This document shows, one piece after another, positions 8,165-18,564 of a stretch of DNA of 64,000 bases. The notes beneath the pieces are model-generated. The model had not been told where the DNA came from and searched no databases. It was given only the letters and a program-made list of their open reading frames with translations. Position 1 is the stretch's first letter. Every line of letters begins with the position of its first letter. This DNA comes from Paenibacillus harenae DSM 16969 (GTDB lineage Bacteria; Bacillota; Bacilli; Paenibacillales; Paenibacillaceae), in NCBI RefSeq assembly GCF_000422465.1, contig NZ_AULV01000020.1, forward strand, positions 1 through 64,000. Direction: 5' to 3'. The translations under genes and the position numbers were made by a program.

Positions 8165-9427
8165 TTATGAGGAAGTGTCGGCTTCGCGCCATACCTCTGC
8201 TCCAAGCTTACATAAGTTGTCAACAAGATTGTCGTAGCCGCGATCGATATATTCTACGCCTGTAATTTCCGTTACGCCGTCTTCGACGGTCAAAGCCGCT
8301 ACAACCAGTGCAGCTCCCGCACGCAGATCAGCCGCACGAACCTTTGCCGCGTTAAGCTTGCCGCCTTCGATGATTGCCGACCGGCCTTCTACGCGAATAT
8401 TCGCGCCCATCCGGTTAAGCTCGGGAACATGCTTGAATCTGGTGCCGTATACGTAATCGGTTAAAATGCTGACGCCTGTCGCCTGCGTGAGCAAAGTCGT
8501 CATGGGCGATTGTAAATCTGTGGCAAAGCCTGGGTATACGAGAGCCTTTACGTCAATTGACGAATATTTCGGACCTCCGATGATGCGTATCGATTCATCC
8601 ATTTCAATGACCTGAACGCCCATTTCTTCGAGCTTCGCGGTCATGGCTTCCAAATGCTTAGGAATAACATTATCAATAAGGACATCGCCGCGCGTCGCGG
8701 CTGCTGCTATCATATAAGTGCCTGCTTGAATTCGATCGGGAATAATGGAATGGCGGCAACCGTGCAACTGATCGACTCCGGTAATTCGAATCGTCTCAGT
8801 GCCGGCGCCTTTGATTTTGGCGCCCATGGCATTTAGGAGAGTAGCTACATCTATAATTTCAGGCTCTTTTGCCGCGTTTTCTATAATCGTTAACCCTTTG
8901 GCCCGAGAGGCCGCCAGCATAATATTAATTGTTGCCCCCACACTTGAGACGTCGAGATAGATCTTCGCGCCGCGCAACTGCTTTGCGGATATTCGAATGG
9001 ATCCATGATCATTGGTAACCGTAGCGCCTAATGCCTCAAATCCTTTAATATGCTGATCGATTGGCCGGGGTTCAAAGTTACAGCCGCCAGGCATTCCGAT
9101 CGTGGCTTCCCCGAATCTGCCGAGCATGGCGCCCATCAGATAGTAGGAGGCGCGCAGAAGCTTCACTTTACCATTCGGCATCGGCTTTGAAAACAGCTTG
9201 GAAGGATCTATCCGCATCATATCCCCGTCGCGCTTAACAACAGCCCCCAGCTCTTGCAATATTTCGCTATAAACCGCAACATCACTGATTATCGGCAAAT
9301 TATCCAACACAACTTCCGACTCTGCTAGAATGGCAGCCGGTACGAGCGCAACCGCGCTGTTCTTCGCTCCGCTGATTTGAACGGTACCGCGAAGAGGACG
9401 TCCGCCGCGTATCATCAATTTCTCCAT
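8165..9427 (-). CDS. murA: UDP-N-acetylglucosamine 1-carboxyvinyltransferase
   Basis: Catalyses the first committed step of peptidoglycan synthesis: transfer of enolpyruvate from phosphoenolpyruvate to UDP-GlcNAc. The 420 residues are full length, with ISGAKNSAV near the N-terminus and the active-site cysteine C116 in [12 protein letters not shown], the residue that fosfomycin alkylates. The ATG has GGAGGAAC upstream. Its place between fbaA and rho matches Bacillus murAB (murZ), so it is probably the second MurA paralogue of a Firmicute pair; this rests on synteny. Confidence 0.95.
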   Translation of the reverse strand: MEKLMIRGGRPLRGTVQISGAKNSAVALVPAAILAESEVVLDNLPIISDVAVYSEILQELGAVVKRDGDMMRIDPSKLFSKPMPNGKVKLLRASYYLMGAMLGRFGEATIGMPGGCNFEPRPIDQHIKGFEALGATVTNDHGSIRISAKQLRGAKIYLDVSSVGATINIMLAASRAKGLTIIENAAKEPEIIDVATLLNAMGAKIKGAGTETIRITGVDQLHGCRHSIIPDRIQAGTYMIAAAATRGDVLIDNVIPKHLEAMTAKLEEMGVQVIEMDESIRIIGGPKYSSIDVKALVYPGFATDLQSPMTTLLTQATGVSILTDYVYGTRFKHVPELNRMGANIRVEGRSAIIEGGKLNAAKVRAADLRAGAALVVAALTVEDGVTEITGVEYIDRGYDNLVDNLCKLGAEVWREADTSS

Positions 9428-9465
9428 TTAATTATTGTTCCTCCCGTAGATTGGAAGAGAATAAA

Positions 9466-9533
9466 GGAAAAACCGCCGTGGCAGCGCCGATGCTGATGCT
9501 GATACCATCCGCGCTTGCCGTAAAAAGGCGGTT
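9466..9533 (-). terminator. Terminator after fbaA
   Basis: On the minus strand AACCGCC ... GGCGGTT closes a branched stem with inner GGCAAGC / GCTGCC pairing, followed by TTTTCC. It lies 22 nt after the fbaA stop, separating it from murA. Confidence 0.6.
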
Positions 9534-9555
9534 TGTAATCCCTTGCTCCTGATTG

Positions 9556-10410
9556 TTACGCCTGGTTGTTGCTTCCGAACAAGCGGATTTTCTCTTGAAT
9601 AACAGCCTTCATCGCGTTGCGGGCAGGCGTTAAGTATTTACGAGGGTCGAATACTTCGCCGTTAGCGGCAAGAACTTCACGGATTGCGTTCGTGCAAGCC
9701 ACTTGGTTCTCCGTATTCACGTTGATTTTACCAACGCCGGCTTGGATCGACAAACGAATAGCTTCGTCAGGAACGCCGGATCCGCCATGCAAAACAACCG
9801 GTACGGGAATCGCATCGGCTACTTTTTGAATAATATCGTAGTGGATTTTCGGTTCGCCTTTGTACATGCCGTGTGCAGTACCTACGGCGATTGCCAAGCA
9901 ATCCACGCCTGTCTCTTCATAGAAACGGATCGCTTCATCCGGCTTAGCCATCGTAGCGTCAGCTTCGTCAACGCTCAGGTCATCCTCAACGCCGCCGATT
10001 GTACCCAGCTCGCCTTCAACGGATACGCCCATAGCGCGGGCGGCTTTAACAACTTCTTTCGTCAGTGCGATGTTTTCTTCGAGCCCGTAGTGGGAACCAT
10101 CGAACATAACGGAAGAGAAGCCGGCACGGATACATTTCATTGCAACTTCAAAAGAGCTGCCGTGGTCAAGATGCAGCGCGATGGGAAGACCGGATTTTTT
10201 GGCAGCGGCCTCAGCCATTGCAACCGTAAATTCGATACCCATATATTTCAAGGCGCCTTCGCTAACCCCGTAAATAAAAGGCGAATTTTCTTCCATTGCA
10301 GCTTCTACAGTTGCTTGCGCGAATTCCAGGTTGTTCATGTTGAACTGACCTACCGCAAATTTGTTCGCTTTTGCTTTCGGCAAAAACTCATTCATCGACA
10401 CTAATGGCAT
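9556..10410 (-). CDS. fbaA: Class II fructose-1,6-bisphosphate aldolase
   Basis: The zinc-dependent glycolytic and gluconeogenic aldolase, 284 residues. Zinc ligands are visible in HLDHGSS, and the family signature LVLHGGSG-type sequence appears as PVVLHGGSGVPD, with NVNTENQ later. The ATG at 10408-10410 is chosen because AGGAGG lies 8-10 nt upstream and the protein then begins MPLVSMNEFL like other family members; the longer in-frame reading to 10467 lacks such a site. A -10 TATAAT occurs at 10476-10481. The transaldolase-like gene found next to it in Bacillus is absent. Confidence 0.96.
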   Translation of the reverse strand: MPLVSMNEFLPKAKANKFAVGQFNMNNLEFAQATVEAAMEENSPFIYGVSEGALKYMGIEFTVAMAEAAAKKSGLPIALHLDHGSSFEVAMKCIRAGFSSVMFDGSHYGLEENIALTKEVVKAARAMGVSVEGELGTIGGVEDDLSVDEADATMAKPDEAIRFYEETGVDCLAIAVGTAHGMYKGEPKIHYDIIQKVADAIPVPVVLHGGSGVPDEAIRLSIQAGVGKINVNTENQVACTNAIREVLAANGEVFDPRKYLTPARNAMKAVIQEKIRLFGSNNQA

Positions 10411-10475
10411 AGTTGTCTTTCCTCCTAATGAAATTCTTTGTTTTTCAAGCCCGTTCCGACTTGTCATTCTGAGTC

Positions 10476-10481
10476 ATTATA
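10476..10481 (-). promoter_or_regulatory. -10 box of the fbaA promoter
   Basis: Perfect TATAAT on the minus strand, 66 nt before the fbaA start. No strong -35 is visible; the best candidate is TTTACT about 19 nt upstream. Confidence 0.5.
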
Positions 10482-10557
10482 ACATATCGTACATTGAAAT
10501 AGTAAAGCTTGTTTTACATGCCGCAAAATGCAAAACATTAATAATTTATAATGCAAG

Positions 10558-10571
10558 TGTAAACGATTACC
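10558..10571. promoter_or_regulatory. Possible catabolite-responsive element (cre)
   Basis: TGTAAACGATTACC matches the consensus TGWAANCGNTNWCA at 13 of 14 positions. It lies about 77 nt upstream of the fbaA -10. CcpA control of fbaA here is inference from the match only. Confidence 0.35.
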
Positions 10572-10639
10572 GCGTTTTAGCGCACAAACCCGTTTCACAT
10601 GAAATAAAAGCTTATTTTATCATTGCAAAACTTATAAAT

Positions 10640-10745
10640 TTCTAATATTCAAGCAGAACGTCTGTCGGCGTATTCCAAGGACGCCATCGTTTCGCGGCGA
10701 ATTATAAGACCATTTATAAGCGTTACACTTATAAGGTCTTATATA
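10640..10745. repeat. Intergenic hairpin repeat, copy 2
   Basis: The sequence CAAGCAGAACGTCTGTCGGCG is followed after about 40 nt by the palindrome TATAAGACC...TTATAAG-CGTTACA-CTTATAA...GGTCTTATA. The left block matches AAGCAGAAACGCCTGTCGGC near 50.4 kb (opposite strand) and AAGCAGAAACGCCTG near 13.3 kb. It fills most of the fbaA-spo0F gap. The remainder of the gap (10482-10640) is AT-rich and shows only the possible cre. Confidence 0.6.
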
Positions 10746-10750
10746 TTCAA

Positions 10751-10788
10751 CAAAAACGACACCGCCGCTTAAGTAGCGACGATGCCGT
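10751..10788 (-). terminator. Terminator after spo0F
   Basis: Minus strand ACGGCATCGTCGC / GCGGCGGTGTCGT pair with a few G-U or mismatched positions around a 6-nt loop, followed by TTTTTGTT. It begins 13 nt after the spo0F stop. Confidence 0.75.
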
Positions 10789-10800
10789 CAGTCATTCATT

Positions 10801-11199
10801 TTAAGATCCGATCGCGAACCGGTTGGTCGAATTGCCTCCACGCAGCTGCATGTTCACCGCGATTCGCATCTCATCGATGTCGAACGGCTTCGTAAAGTGC
10901 ATCAGAGCTCCAAGATCGGTCGCTTCTTTAATCATGTCCAGCTCGCCATAGGCCGTCATCATTATGACTTTTATGTTACGATCGATGGCTTTGACGTGCT
11001 TGAGAATTTCCAGACCGTCCATGCCGGGAATCTTCATATCCAGCAATACAAGGTCGGGAGCTTCGTTCTTCACGATTTCCAAAGCCAGCTTGCCATTAGA
11101 TGCCTGGAACGTATTGTAGCCTTCGCTGCTAAATACTTCCATGAGCAGTACACGGATACCGTTCTGATCATCCACGATCAACACTTTCTTCTTCTCCAA
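10801..11199 (-). CDS. spo0F: Sporulation phosphorelay response regulator Spo0F
   Basis: A single-domain receiver that takes phosphate from sporulation kinases and passes it to Spo0B. The sequence follows Bacillus Spo0F closely: [30 protein letters not shown] and [10 protein letters not shown] start at TTG 11197-11199, 9 nt after GGGAGG. This gives 132 residues and puts the phosphorylated aspartate at D54, the same number as in B. subtilis. A GTG two codons earlier (11205) is too close to that site, and an ATG at 11253 has none. The C-terminus is a few residues longer than in Bacillus. Confidence 0.95.
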   Translation of the reverse strand: MEKKKVLIVDDQNGIRVLLMEVFSSEGYNTFQASNGKLALEIVKNEAPDLVLLDMKIPGMDGLEILKHVKAIDRNIKVIMMTAYGELDMIKEATDLGALMHFTKPFDIDEMRIAVNMQLRGGNSTNRFAIGS

Positions 11200-11355
11200 C
11201 GCCACATACCTCCCGCGACTGAGCTTCACCCTAGAAATGGTCAACTCTTCCATAATCGTTAATATATTCGCTTAGGCAGGCATAGAATCCTTCTCGTCCA
11301 AAGAAAAACTTTAGCGCCGGATACGCAGGAGTGGACCGCTTCCGTTCACAGGCCG

Positions 11356-13176
<1,821 letters not shown>

Positions 13177-13309
13177 TCATACTCCGCCTATATTTCACCG
13201 CGAAACGAACCTTTACTCGCAAAGGACGCCGCTTGTATGCTTATTTGTTAACCGAATCTTTAGCCCATGCAATAGTTTACTCTGCCCTTATAGGACCTGT
13301 CAAGCAGAA

Positions 13310-13455
13310 ACGCCTGCCTTTCGTCCTCGGCAAAGGACGCAAACCGTTTACTCCGTATATTCTGAAGAAACTCGTAAATTAAGCTCATCGAAAAACGGTA
13401 TCGCAGAAAATTCTAAGCCCATATAAGTGTAAAACTTATAATTTCTTAGAATTCA
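13310..13455. repeat. Intergenic hairpin repeat, copy 3
   Basis: AAGCAGAAACGCCTG (about 13302-13316) is followed by the nested palindrome AATTCTAAG-CCCA-TATAAGT-GTAAA-ACTTATA-ATTT-CTTAGAATT (about 13410-13454). The palindrome is nearly identical to copy 1 upstream of dnaX. It fills the gap between rpoE and the pyrG leader; no gene is visible in 13141-13490. Confidence 0.65.
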
Positions 13456-13490
13456 AGGGAAACCGGTAACCTTATCGGAGCGAGAGCATG

Positions 13491-14063
13491 CTATTTGTCC
13501 TCGTCGTCGTCTTCCAAATCGTCTTCAGCGTCAGAATCATCGTCGTCCGCGTCCAACTCGGCATCCACTTCTTCTTCCTCGATATCATCGTCTTCCAGGT
13601 CAACTTCCTCGTCAACCTCGGATTCCTCTTCCGCCTCTTCGAAGTCCTCGCGGTCTTCGTCGAATACGTCGTAATCCTCACCCTGCTCCGCGTACGTATC
13701 CTCTTCCTCGTCCGTAAACATATCATCGTCTTCCAGATCATCATCGTCGTTAATAATGCGGGTACGCTTCGCATTGCCCACCGGATCCTCGGAACGCTCT
13801 ACCGGATACCAGCGCTTCAGTCCCCACATATTGCTGCCAACGCAGGCGAAACGACCGTCGATATTAATCTCGGTATATACCTGCGCGATGAACTGATTAA
13901 TACCTTCCGCGGAAAGACCGCGTATTTTAGCGATCTCCATCATGAGATCGCGGTAATAATAAGGTGTATTTGCCGCTTTCAGCACCTCGAACGCCAAATC
14001 GACCATAGGCATTTCCTTTATACGCTCAGGATCCAGCTTTAACGTGAAATTGCTGCTGCTCAT
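13491..14063 (-). CDS. rpoE: DNA-directed RNA polymerase subunit delta
   Basis: The Gram-positive RNA polymerase subunit that speeds enzyme recycling and affects promoter selectivity. The 190 residues comprise a folded N-terminal HARE-HTH domain (about 1-90, with MVDLAFEVL and WGLKRWYP) and a long, almost wholly Asp/Glu tail (about 110-190). The ATG at 14061-14063 follows GAGAGG and starts MSSSNFTLKL; an in-frame reading nine residues longer is not preferred. It is upstream of pyrG as in Bacillus. A possible -10 TATACT lies near 14130. Confidence 0.95.
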   Translation of the reverse strand: MSSSNFTLKLDPERIKEMPMVDLAFEVLKAANTPYYYRDLMMEIAKIRGLSAEGINQFIAQVYTEINIDGRFACVGSNMWGLKRWYPVERSEDPVGNAKRTRIINDDDDLEDDDMFTDEEEDTYAEQGEDYDVFDEDREDFEEAEEESEVDEEVDLEDDDIEEEEVDAELDADDDDSDAEDDLEDDDEDK

Positions 14064-14204
14064 ATGGACACATCCTCTCTTGCCAATCAATTTATGTACT
14101 CGTTTCTTCCTTCTACGTGCTAGTCACAGTATAGTAAAACCTATTTCCTGCAAAAAAGCAAGCGGACGGGACGGGCCAAAGACGTAAAGGGCTTATTTAA
14201 CGCA

Positions 14205-14290
14205 CAAACCGTTAGCTGTGTGTGCGCACAGCTTGGTTCCGTAAACACGAACGGTTAGCCGTATGTACGATTTGAAGGTACAGCTTGGAC
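14205..14290. repeat. Imperfect tandem repeat upstream of the protease gene
   Basis: Two related units follow each other: ACCGTTAGCTGTGTGTGC...CACAGCTTGG and ACGGTTAGCCGTATGTAC...TACAGCTTGG, the second with an insertion. The gap 14064-14527 has no gene apart from these and the promoter described below. Confidence 0.4.
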
Positions 14291-14419
14291 TTCATGACAA
14301 AAAGCGAAGGGAAGCCCCTCCGCCATGACTGTATCCAACCGGCCGCGACACGAGCTAACGTACCTTGGACGTAAGAGCTCTCTCGAACTCTTTGTTCATC
14401 CTATGTCCATTATCGGTTT

Positions 14420-14447
14420 TTGACACGGTTTGCAGCCTAATTATATG
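14420..14447 (+). promoter_or_regulatory. Promoter of the subtilisin-like protease gene
   Basis: A perfect -35 TTGACA (14420-14425) and -10 TATATG (14442-14447) are 16 nt apart, about 80 nt before the TTG start at 14528. Confidence 0.55.
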
Positions 14448-14527
14448 AAAAAGGGCAAGTTGCTCATGCGGAAAGAAGCGCTCGGTCATACAATAGTTCA
14501 GCATGGTCCGTCGGGAGGGAACCAATT

Positions 14528-15664
14528 TTGGATACCGCCGTTTTTATCCGCTTGCTGCAAGAGACGATGGCTTGCACGGACACAGCGACAGTTAAGCGAA
14601 TCATACGCTTTCAGCATGTAAGTGACTACCGGTACTTCCTTCAGAAGCTGCCTGTGATCCAACCGTCGTCATCGCCTCATAAACGTATCAGACAAATGCC
14701 AATTATCCGTGCCATCTCATGCAGGCTCCCGGCCGAGGAAACACTAGAGAGGTTCTCGGGACGGGTATGGATTGAAAAGGATTGCAAAATCAGCGTGCAT
14801 GCTTCGATGCCAAAGTCGACTATTGTAGAAAAAGGAATCCCTTGGGGCGTTAATCAAATACGGGCCCCGCATGCATGGAGCACGACGACCGGCCATCGGG
14901 TGAGGGTCGGTGTCATCGATACCGGCGTTGACTTCAACCATCCTGATCTGCGTCAATCCTTATCGAGAGGAATCAATCTGCTGAACAGAAGTATGCTGCC
15001 GCATGACGACAACGGTCACGGTACGCATATCGCGGGCACGATTGCCGCAGCCAACCAGATACAGGGCATGATCGGCGTTGCGCCGCGCGCCTTGATCTCC
15101 CCCGTCAAAGCCTTCGACCATAACGGCAGCGCCTTTGTCTCCGATATTATTCTCGGCATCGAATGGTGCGTTCGCAATCGCATGAATGTCATTAATATGA
15201 GCTTCGGGATGAAAACAAGAAGTAAAGCGCTGCTAAGCGCCGTTACTAATGCGTATAACGCCGGCGTTATTATCGTCGCCTCCTCCGGCAATGACGGCAA
15301 ACGGCGCTCCATCGACTATCCCGCCAGATATCCCCAAACCATCTCGGTCGGTGCGACCAATAAGCTCCGCCGCATCGCTCCCTTCAGCAACCGCGGCTCC
15401 TACATCGACATCTATGCTCCTGGAGATAAAATCGTTTCGTCGTGGCTTCGCGGTAAATATAATGAAATGAGCGGCACCTCGATGGCCACCTCGCACGTAA
15501 GCGGGGCCATCGCTCTTCTGCTTGCGCATAGGCCTGGCCTGACGCCGGCAGAAATCAAGAGCATTATTAAGCGCTCCGTACAACCATTAAAAGGCAGAAA
15601 AGCCCGCCGGACGATCGGCGAGCTTGACGTGATACGTATGATGCAAGCCGTGGAAAAGCTGTAG
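14528..15664 (+). CDS. S8 family subtilisin-like serine protease
   Basis: A 378-residue peptidase with the full subtilase triad: D131 (GVIDTGVDFNHPD), H164 (NGHGTHIAGT) and S318 (SGTSMATSHVSG), plus oxyanion N255 (ASSGNDG). The first 100 residues form a divergent prodomain-like region, rich in Arg and Ser. No N-terminal signal peptide is visible, so it may act inside the cell, leave by another route or be mother-cell made; location is uncertain. The start is TTG 14528-14530, 9 nt after GGGAGG. It is the only plus-strand gene in the left part of the window and converges on argS. Confidence 0.9.
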   Translation: MDTAVFIRLLQETMACTDTATVKRIIRFQHVSDYRYFLQKLPVIQPSSSPHKRIRQMPIIRAISCRLPAEETLERFSGRVWIEKDCKISVHASMPKSTIVEKGIPWGVNQIRAPHAWSTTTGHRVRVGVIDTGVDFNHPDLRQSLSRGINLLNRSMLPHDDNGHGTHIAGTIAAANQIQGMIGVAPRALISPVKAFDHNGSAFVSDIILGIEWCVRNRMNVINMSFGMKTRSKALLSAVTNAYNAGVIIVASSGNDGKRRSIDYPARYPQTISVGATNKLRRIAPFSNRGSYIDIYAPGDKIVSSWLRGKYNEMSGTSMATSHVSGAIALLLAHRPGLTPAEIKSIIKRSVQPLKGRKARRTIGELDVIRMMQAVEKL

Positions 15665-15694
15665 CTCCGCGGCTTGTTTTATTGTGACGATTAT

Positions 15695-17374
15695 TTACAT
15701 CCGCTCAGGCGCAGACACTCCGACGAGGCGCAGCACGTTCGCGATGGACAGCTTGACCGCTCCCAGCAGCGCAAGGCGGGCCTGCGTCTGCTCCGCGTCC
15801 TCCGTGATGACGCGTTCCGCCCGGTAGTAGCTGTGAAATTGCGAAGCCAGCTCATAGACGTAACGAATCAGGCGGTGAGGCGCATATTGGGCCGCCGCTT
15901 CGGATACTTCCTGCGGGAGCTCGCCGATCTTGCGAAGAAGATCGAATTCCGGTTCGGCGGTAAGCTTGCTGAAGTCGATCGCTTCGACCGATTTGAATGG
16001 AAGGCCCTGCTCCTCCGCTTGCCTGAAGATGCTGCATATCCGGGCATGCGCGTATTGTACATAAAAGACCGGGTTTTCATTGGACGTGGAGATCGCAAGA
16101 TCCATATCAAAGTCCAGATGCGAATCCATGCTGCGCATCGAGAAGAAGTAGCGGATCGCGTCCACGCCTACTTCGTCCATCAGATCTTCCATCGTGACGG
16201 CTTTGCCGGTACGCTTCGACATCTTCATTTTCTCGCCGTTCTGGAACAGGCTTACCATCTGAGCAATGAGCACGGTAAGCTTATTCGGGTCGTTGCCAAG
16301 CGCCTCCATCGCCGCTTTCACGCGAGGGATATATCCGTGATGATCGGCTCCCCAAATATTAATCATTTGGTCGAACCCCCGGCTGTATTTGTCGCGGTGA
16401 TAGGCGATATCCGGTGTCAAATACGTGTATGAGCCGTCATTTTTCACTAGGACACGGTTTTTGTCGTCGCCAAAAGGCATCGTGGACAGCCACGTCGCTC
16501 CTTCTTCTTCATATACATGGCCGGAAGCCTTCAGCGCCTTCAGCCCTTCTTCGACCTGGCCGCTCTCGTACAGCGAGGTTTCGCTGTACCACACATCGAA
16601 GCCGACGCGGAAGCGCGCCAGATCCCGCTTAATTTTGTCCAACTCGCGCTCCAAGCCGTACTGGCGGAAAAACGCGAACCGTTCCTGTTCCGGCAGCTTC
16701 AGCAGCTTATCTCCTTCTTGCTCGGCGAGAAGCTTCGCGAAGCCGATAATATCTTCTCCGTAGTAGCCGTCCTCCGGCATGTCGGCTTCTTGCCCGAGCT
16801 CCTGGCGATACCGCGCCTCGATCGATACCGCGAGATTCTCGACCTGCTTGCCCGCATCGTTAATGTAATATTCTCTTGTGACATCATAACCTGCAAAATC
16901 TAGCACGTTACAAAGCGCGTCGCCTACTGCAGCGCCGCGAGCATGGCCAAGATGCAGGCTGCCCGTCGGATTCGCGCTGACGAACTCGACCTGAACGCGC
17001 TTGCCTCCGCCTTCCGCCGTACGGCCGTAATCGCCGCCCGCTTGCAGAGCCGCGCCTACGACAGGATAAAGGTAGCTATTGTCCATGCGGAAATTGATAA
17101 AGCCCGGACCCGCTATTTCCGCCGATTGGATCGAAGCCTTCTTCGTATCCAGGTTCGCAAGAATCGCTTCCGCGATTTGACGCGGATTCTTCTTGGCGAG
17201 CTTCGTTAATTGCATCGCCGCATTCGTTGCCAGATCGCCGTGCGTTTTGTCCTTCGGCACCTCCAGCACGAATGCCGGAAGCTCTTCCCTTGCGGCAAGC
17301 CCGGCCGAGACAGCAGCGTCCGCGATCGCCGCCTTGACCTGCTCATACATGTTTTCTAGTACATTAGCGTTCAT
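15695..17374 (-). CDS. argS: Arginyl-tRNA synthetase
   Basis: Class I aminoacyl-tRNA synthetase charging tRNA-Arg. The 559 residues have the Add-1 N-terminal domain, the HIGH-type motif HLGHARG after [12 protein letters not shown], the KMSK-type motif [10 protein letters not shown] and a C-terminal DALR anticodon-binding domain ending [13 protein letters not shown]. The ATG overlaps the stop of ywiB (ATGA, 17371-17374). Transcription is probably coupled with ywiB, as in Bacillus. Confidence 0.97.
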   Translation of the reverse strand: MNANVLENMYEQVKAAIADAAVSAGLAAREELPAFVLEVPKDKTHGDLATNAAMQLTKLAKKNPRQIAEAILANLDTKKASIQSAEIAGPGFINFRMDNSYLYPVVGAALQAGGDYGRTAEGGGKRVQVEFVSANPTGSLHLGHARGAAVGDALCNVLDFAGYDVTREYYINDAGKQVENLAVSIEARYRQELGQEADMPEDGYYGEDIIGFAKLLAEQEGDKLLKLPEQERFAFFRQYGLERELDKIKRDLARFRVGFDVWYSETSLYESGQVEEGLKALKASGHVYEEEGATWLSTMPFGDDKNRVLVKNDGSYTYLTPDIAYHRDKYSRGFDQMINIWGADHHGYIPRVKAAMEALGNDPNKLTVLIAQMVSLFQNGEKMKMSKRTGKAVTMEDLMDEVGVDAIRYFFSMRSMDSHLDFDMDLAISTSNENPVFYVQYAHARICSIFRQAEEQGLPFKSVEAIDFSKLTAEPEFDLLRKIGELPQEVSEAAAQYAPHRLIRYVYELASQFHSYYRAERVITEDAEQTQARLALLGAVKLSIANVLRLVGVSAPERM

Positions 17375-17841
17375 GATTGTTGTTCCTCCTGTATATGGAG
17401 CCGTATATGAAAACGGCCCGACATTTGATCACCCACATGCATATCGTACTGCCACTCTACCGTAAAAGGCAGCGTTGCCGGAAGCTCGTCCGCGCTTTCT
17501 CCCTGCGGCTGCCGCAGCTGCAGCAGGAGCGTATCCGTCTCGAGAGGAAACGATGCCGCCTTCGAGCGGTAATACCCCGCCCTGCGCAGACCCGGCACGA
17601 ACAGCTGCTCCGAATCGACGGCGCCGCGCCTTACGATGGACAGCTCATCGGGACGGTACCGCACCAGCGTGCGCACTTCGCCTGTCTCCGGACCGTTCTC
17701 CGCAGCCGGTTCGACGTAACGCACGAATACCGATAATTCCTTGCGGAACCATTCGCCTTCGTAGGTATGGATGTGCGGACTTCCGTCCTGCATGCTTTCC
17801 AAGGTGACCCGCACTTTCCCGCTTTGCCCGCTTTGTCCCAT
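17371..17841 (-). CDS. ywiB: DUF1934 family protein, YwiB-like
   Basis: A 156-residue beta-rich protein of the DUF1934 (YwiB) family, a calycin-like beta-barrel. Features are [32 protein letters not shown], the SELSIVRRG-like [15 protein letters not shown] and the ending [25 protein letters not shown]. Its function is unknown. It overlaps argS by 4 nt, an arrangement conserved in Bacillus. There may be a second start 3 codons in; I saw no reason to prefer it. Confidence 0.88.
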   Translation of the reverse strand: MGQSGQSGKVRVTLESMQDGSPHIHTYEGEWFRKELSVFVRYVEPAAENGPETGEVRTLVRYRPDELSIVRRGAVDSEQLFVPGLRRAGYYRSKAASFPLETDTLLLQLRQPQGESADELPATLPFTVEWQYDMHVGDQMSGRFHIRLHIQEEQQS

Positions 17842-17905
17842 AGCCTTGCTCCTGTTCAGTTATCGTATGTAACTACTATATACAGGAAGTCCCCTAATTT
17901 CAACG

Positions 17906-18415
17906 CTAGAGTGTCGTATACGGCACGATGGCTCGCCATGCTTCCACGCGGTCTTCGAGCGTCCGCATGCGCGGAGTCGGAATCGGGCTGGTAGAAGGAA
18001 GCTTAAGCAGCGTAATGCCCCGAAAGCTGTCGTTCCCGCGAAAATGCTTTTGGAATGTGTCGTACGCCTTGCTCCCATTAAAGGCGAAGCAGCGCAAATG
18101 CGGATATTCCCCGATAATCCAAGGCAAGTTCTGCGGCACCTCCGCCCGGATGTTCATATCCAGACTGCCTTCCCGCTCGCATGATTCCATGACGTCCCAT
18201 AAGGCAAGCCTATGCTCCTTCATGAACGCAAGACGATTCTCGTAGACGGGATCCGGGTCGGAACCGGCGAACAGCTTATACATAATGCGCCACATGAAGT
18301 TTTGCGGATGACCGTAGAATTGTTTATGCTCGAGCGACTTTACGCTCGGCGCCGTACCGAGGATCAGCACGCGGGCCCGTTCGTCGATGACCGGGGGAAA
18401 TGAAAAGATACGCAT
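17906..18415 (-). CDS. DNA-deoxyinosine glycosylase (UDG superfamily)
   Basis: A 169-residue protein of the uracil-DNA glycosylase superfamily, best matching the hypoxanthine/deoxyinosine glycosylase branch that removes deaminated adenine. The motifs are VLILGTAPSVKSL near the N-terminus, FYGHPQNFMWRIM, and the C-terminal LPSTSPIPTPRM. The ATG is followed by RIFSFPPVIDERA, which is normal for the family. It stands alone between ywiB and the nucleotidase gene, both in the same direction. Confidence 0.88.
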   Translation of the reverse strand: MRIFSFPPVIDERARVLILGTAPSVKSLEHKQFYGHPQNFMWRIMYKLFAGSDPDPVYENRLAFMKEHRLALWDVMESCEREGSLDMNIRAEVPQNLPWIIGEYPHLRCFAFNGSKAYDTFQKHFRGNDSFRGITLLKLPSTSPIPTPRMRTLEDRVEAWRAIVPYTTL

Positions 18416-18511
18416 CGGTTACTCCTCCTGTTAACGCGCTTTGTTGTATTGCTTTGTTGTATTCTACTATAAGTCTAGCCTACAGGAGAGGAACAAATCC
18501 TCTGCACTGGG

Positions 18512-18553
18512 CAAAAAGAAAGACGCGGTCCGCTCTGCTGGGCGGACCGCGTC
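18512..18553 (-). terminator. Terminator after the nucleotidase gene
   Basis: Minus strand GACGCGGTCCGC / GCGGACCGCGTC is a perfect 12-bp stem with an 8-nt loop, followed by TTTCTTTTTG. It is 12 nt downstream of the stop at 18565. Confidence 0.92.
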
Positions 18554-18564
18554 TCGTATGGGGA

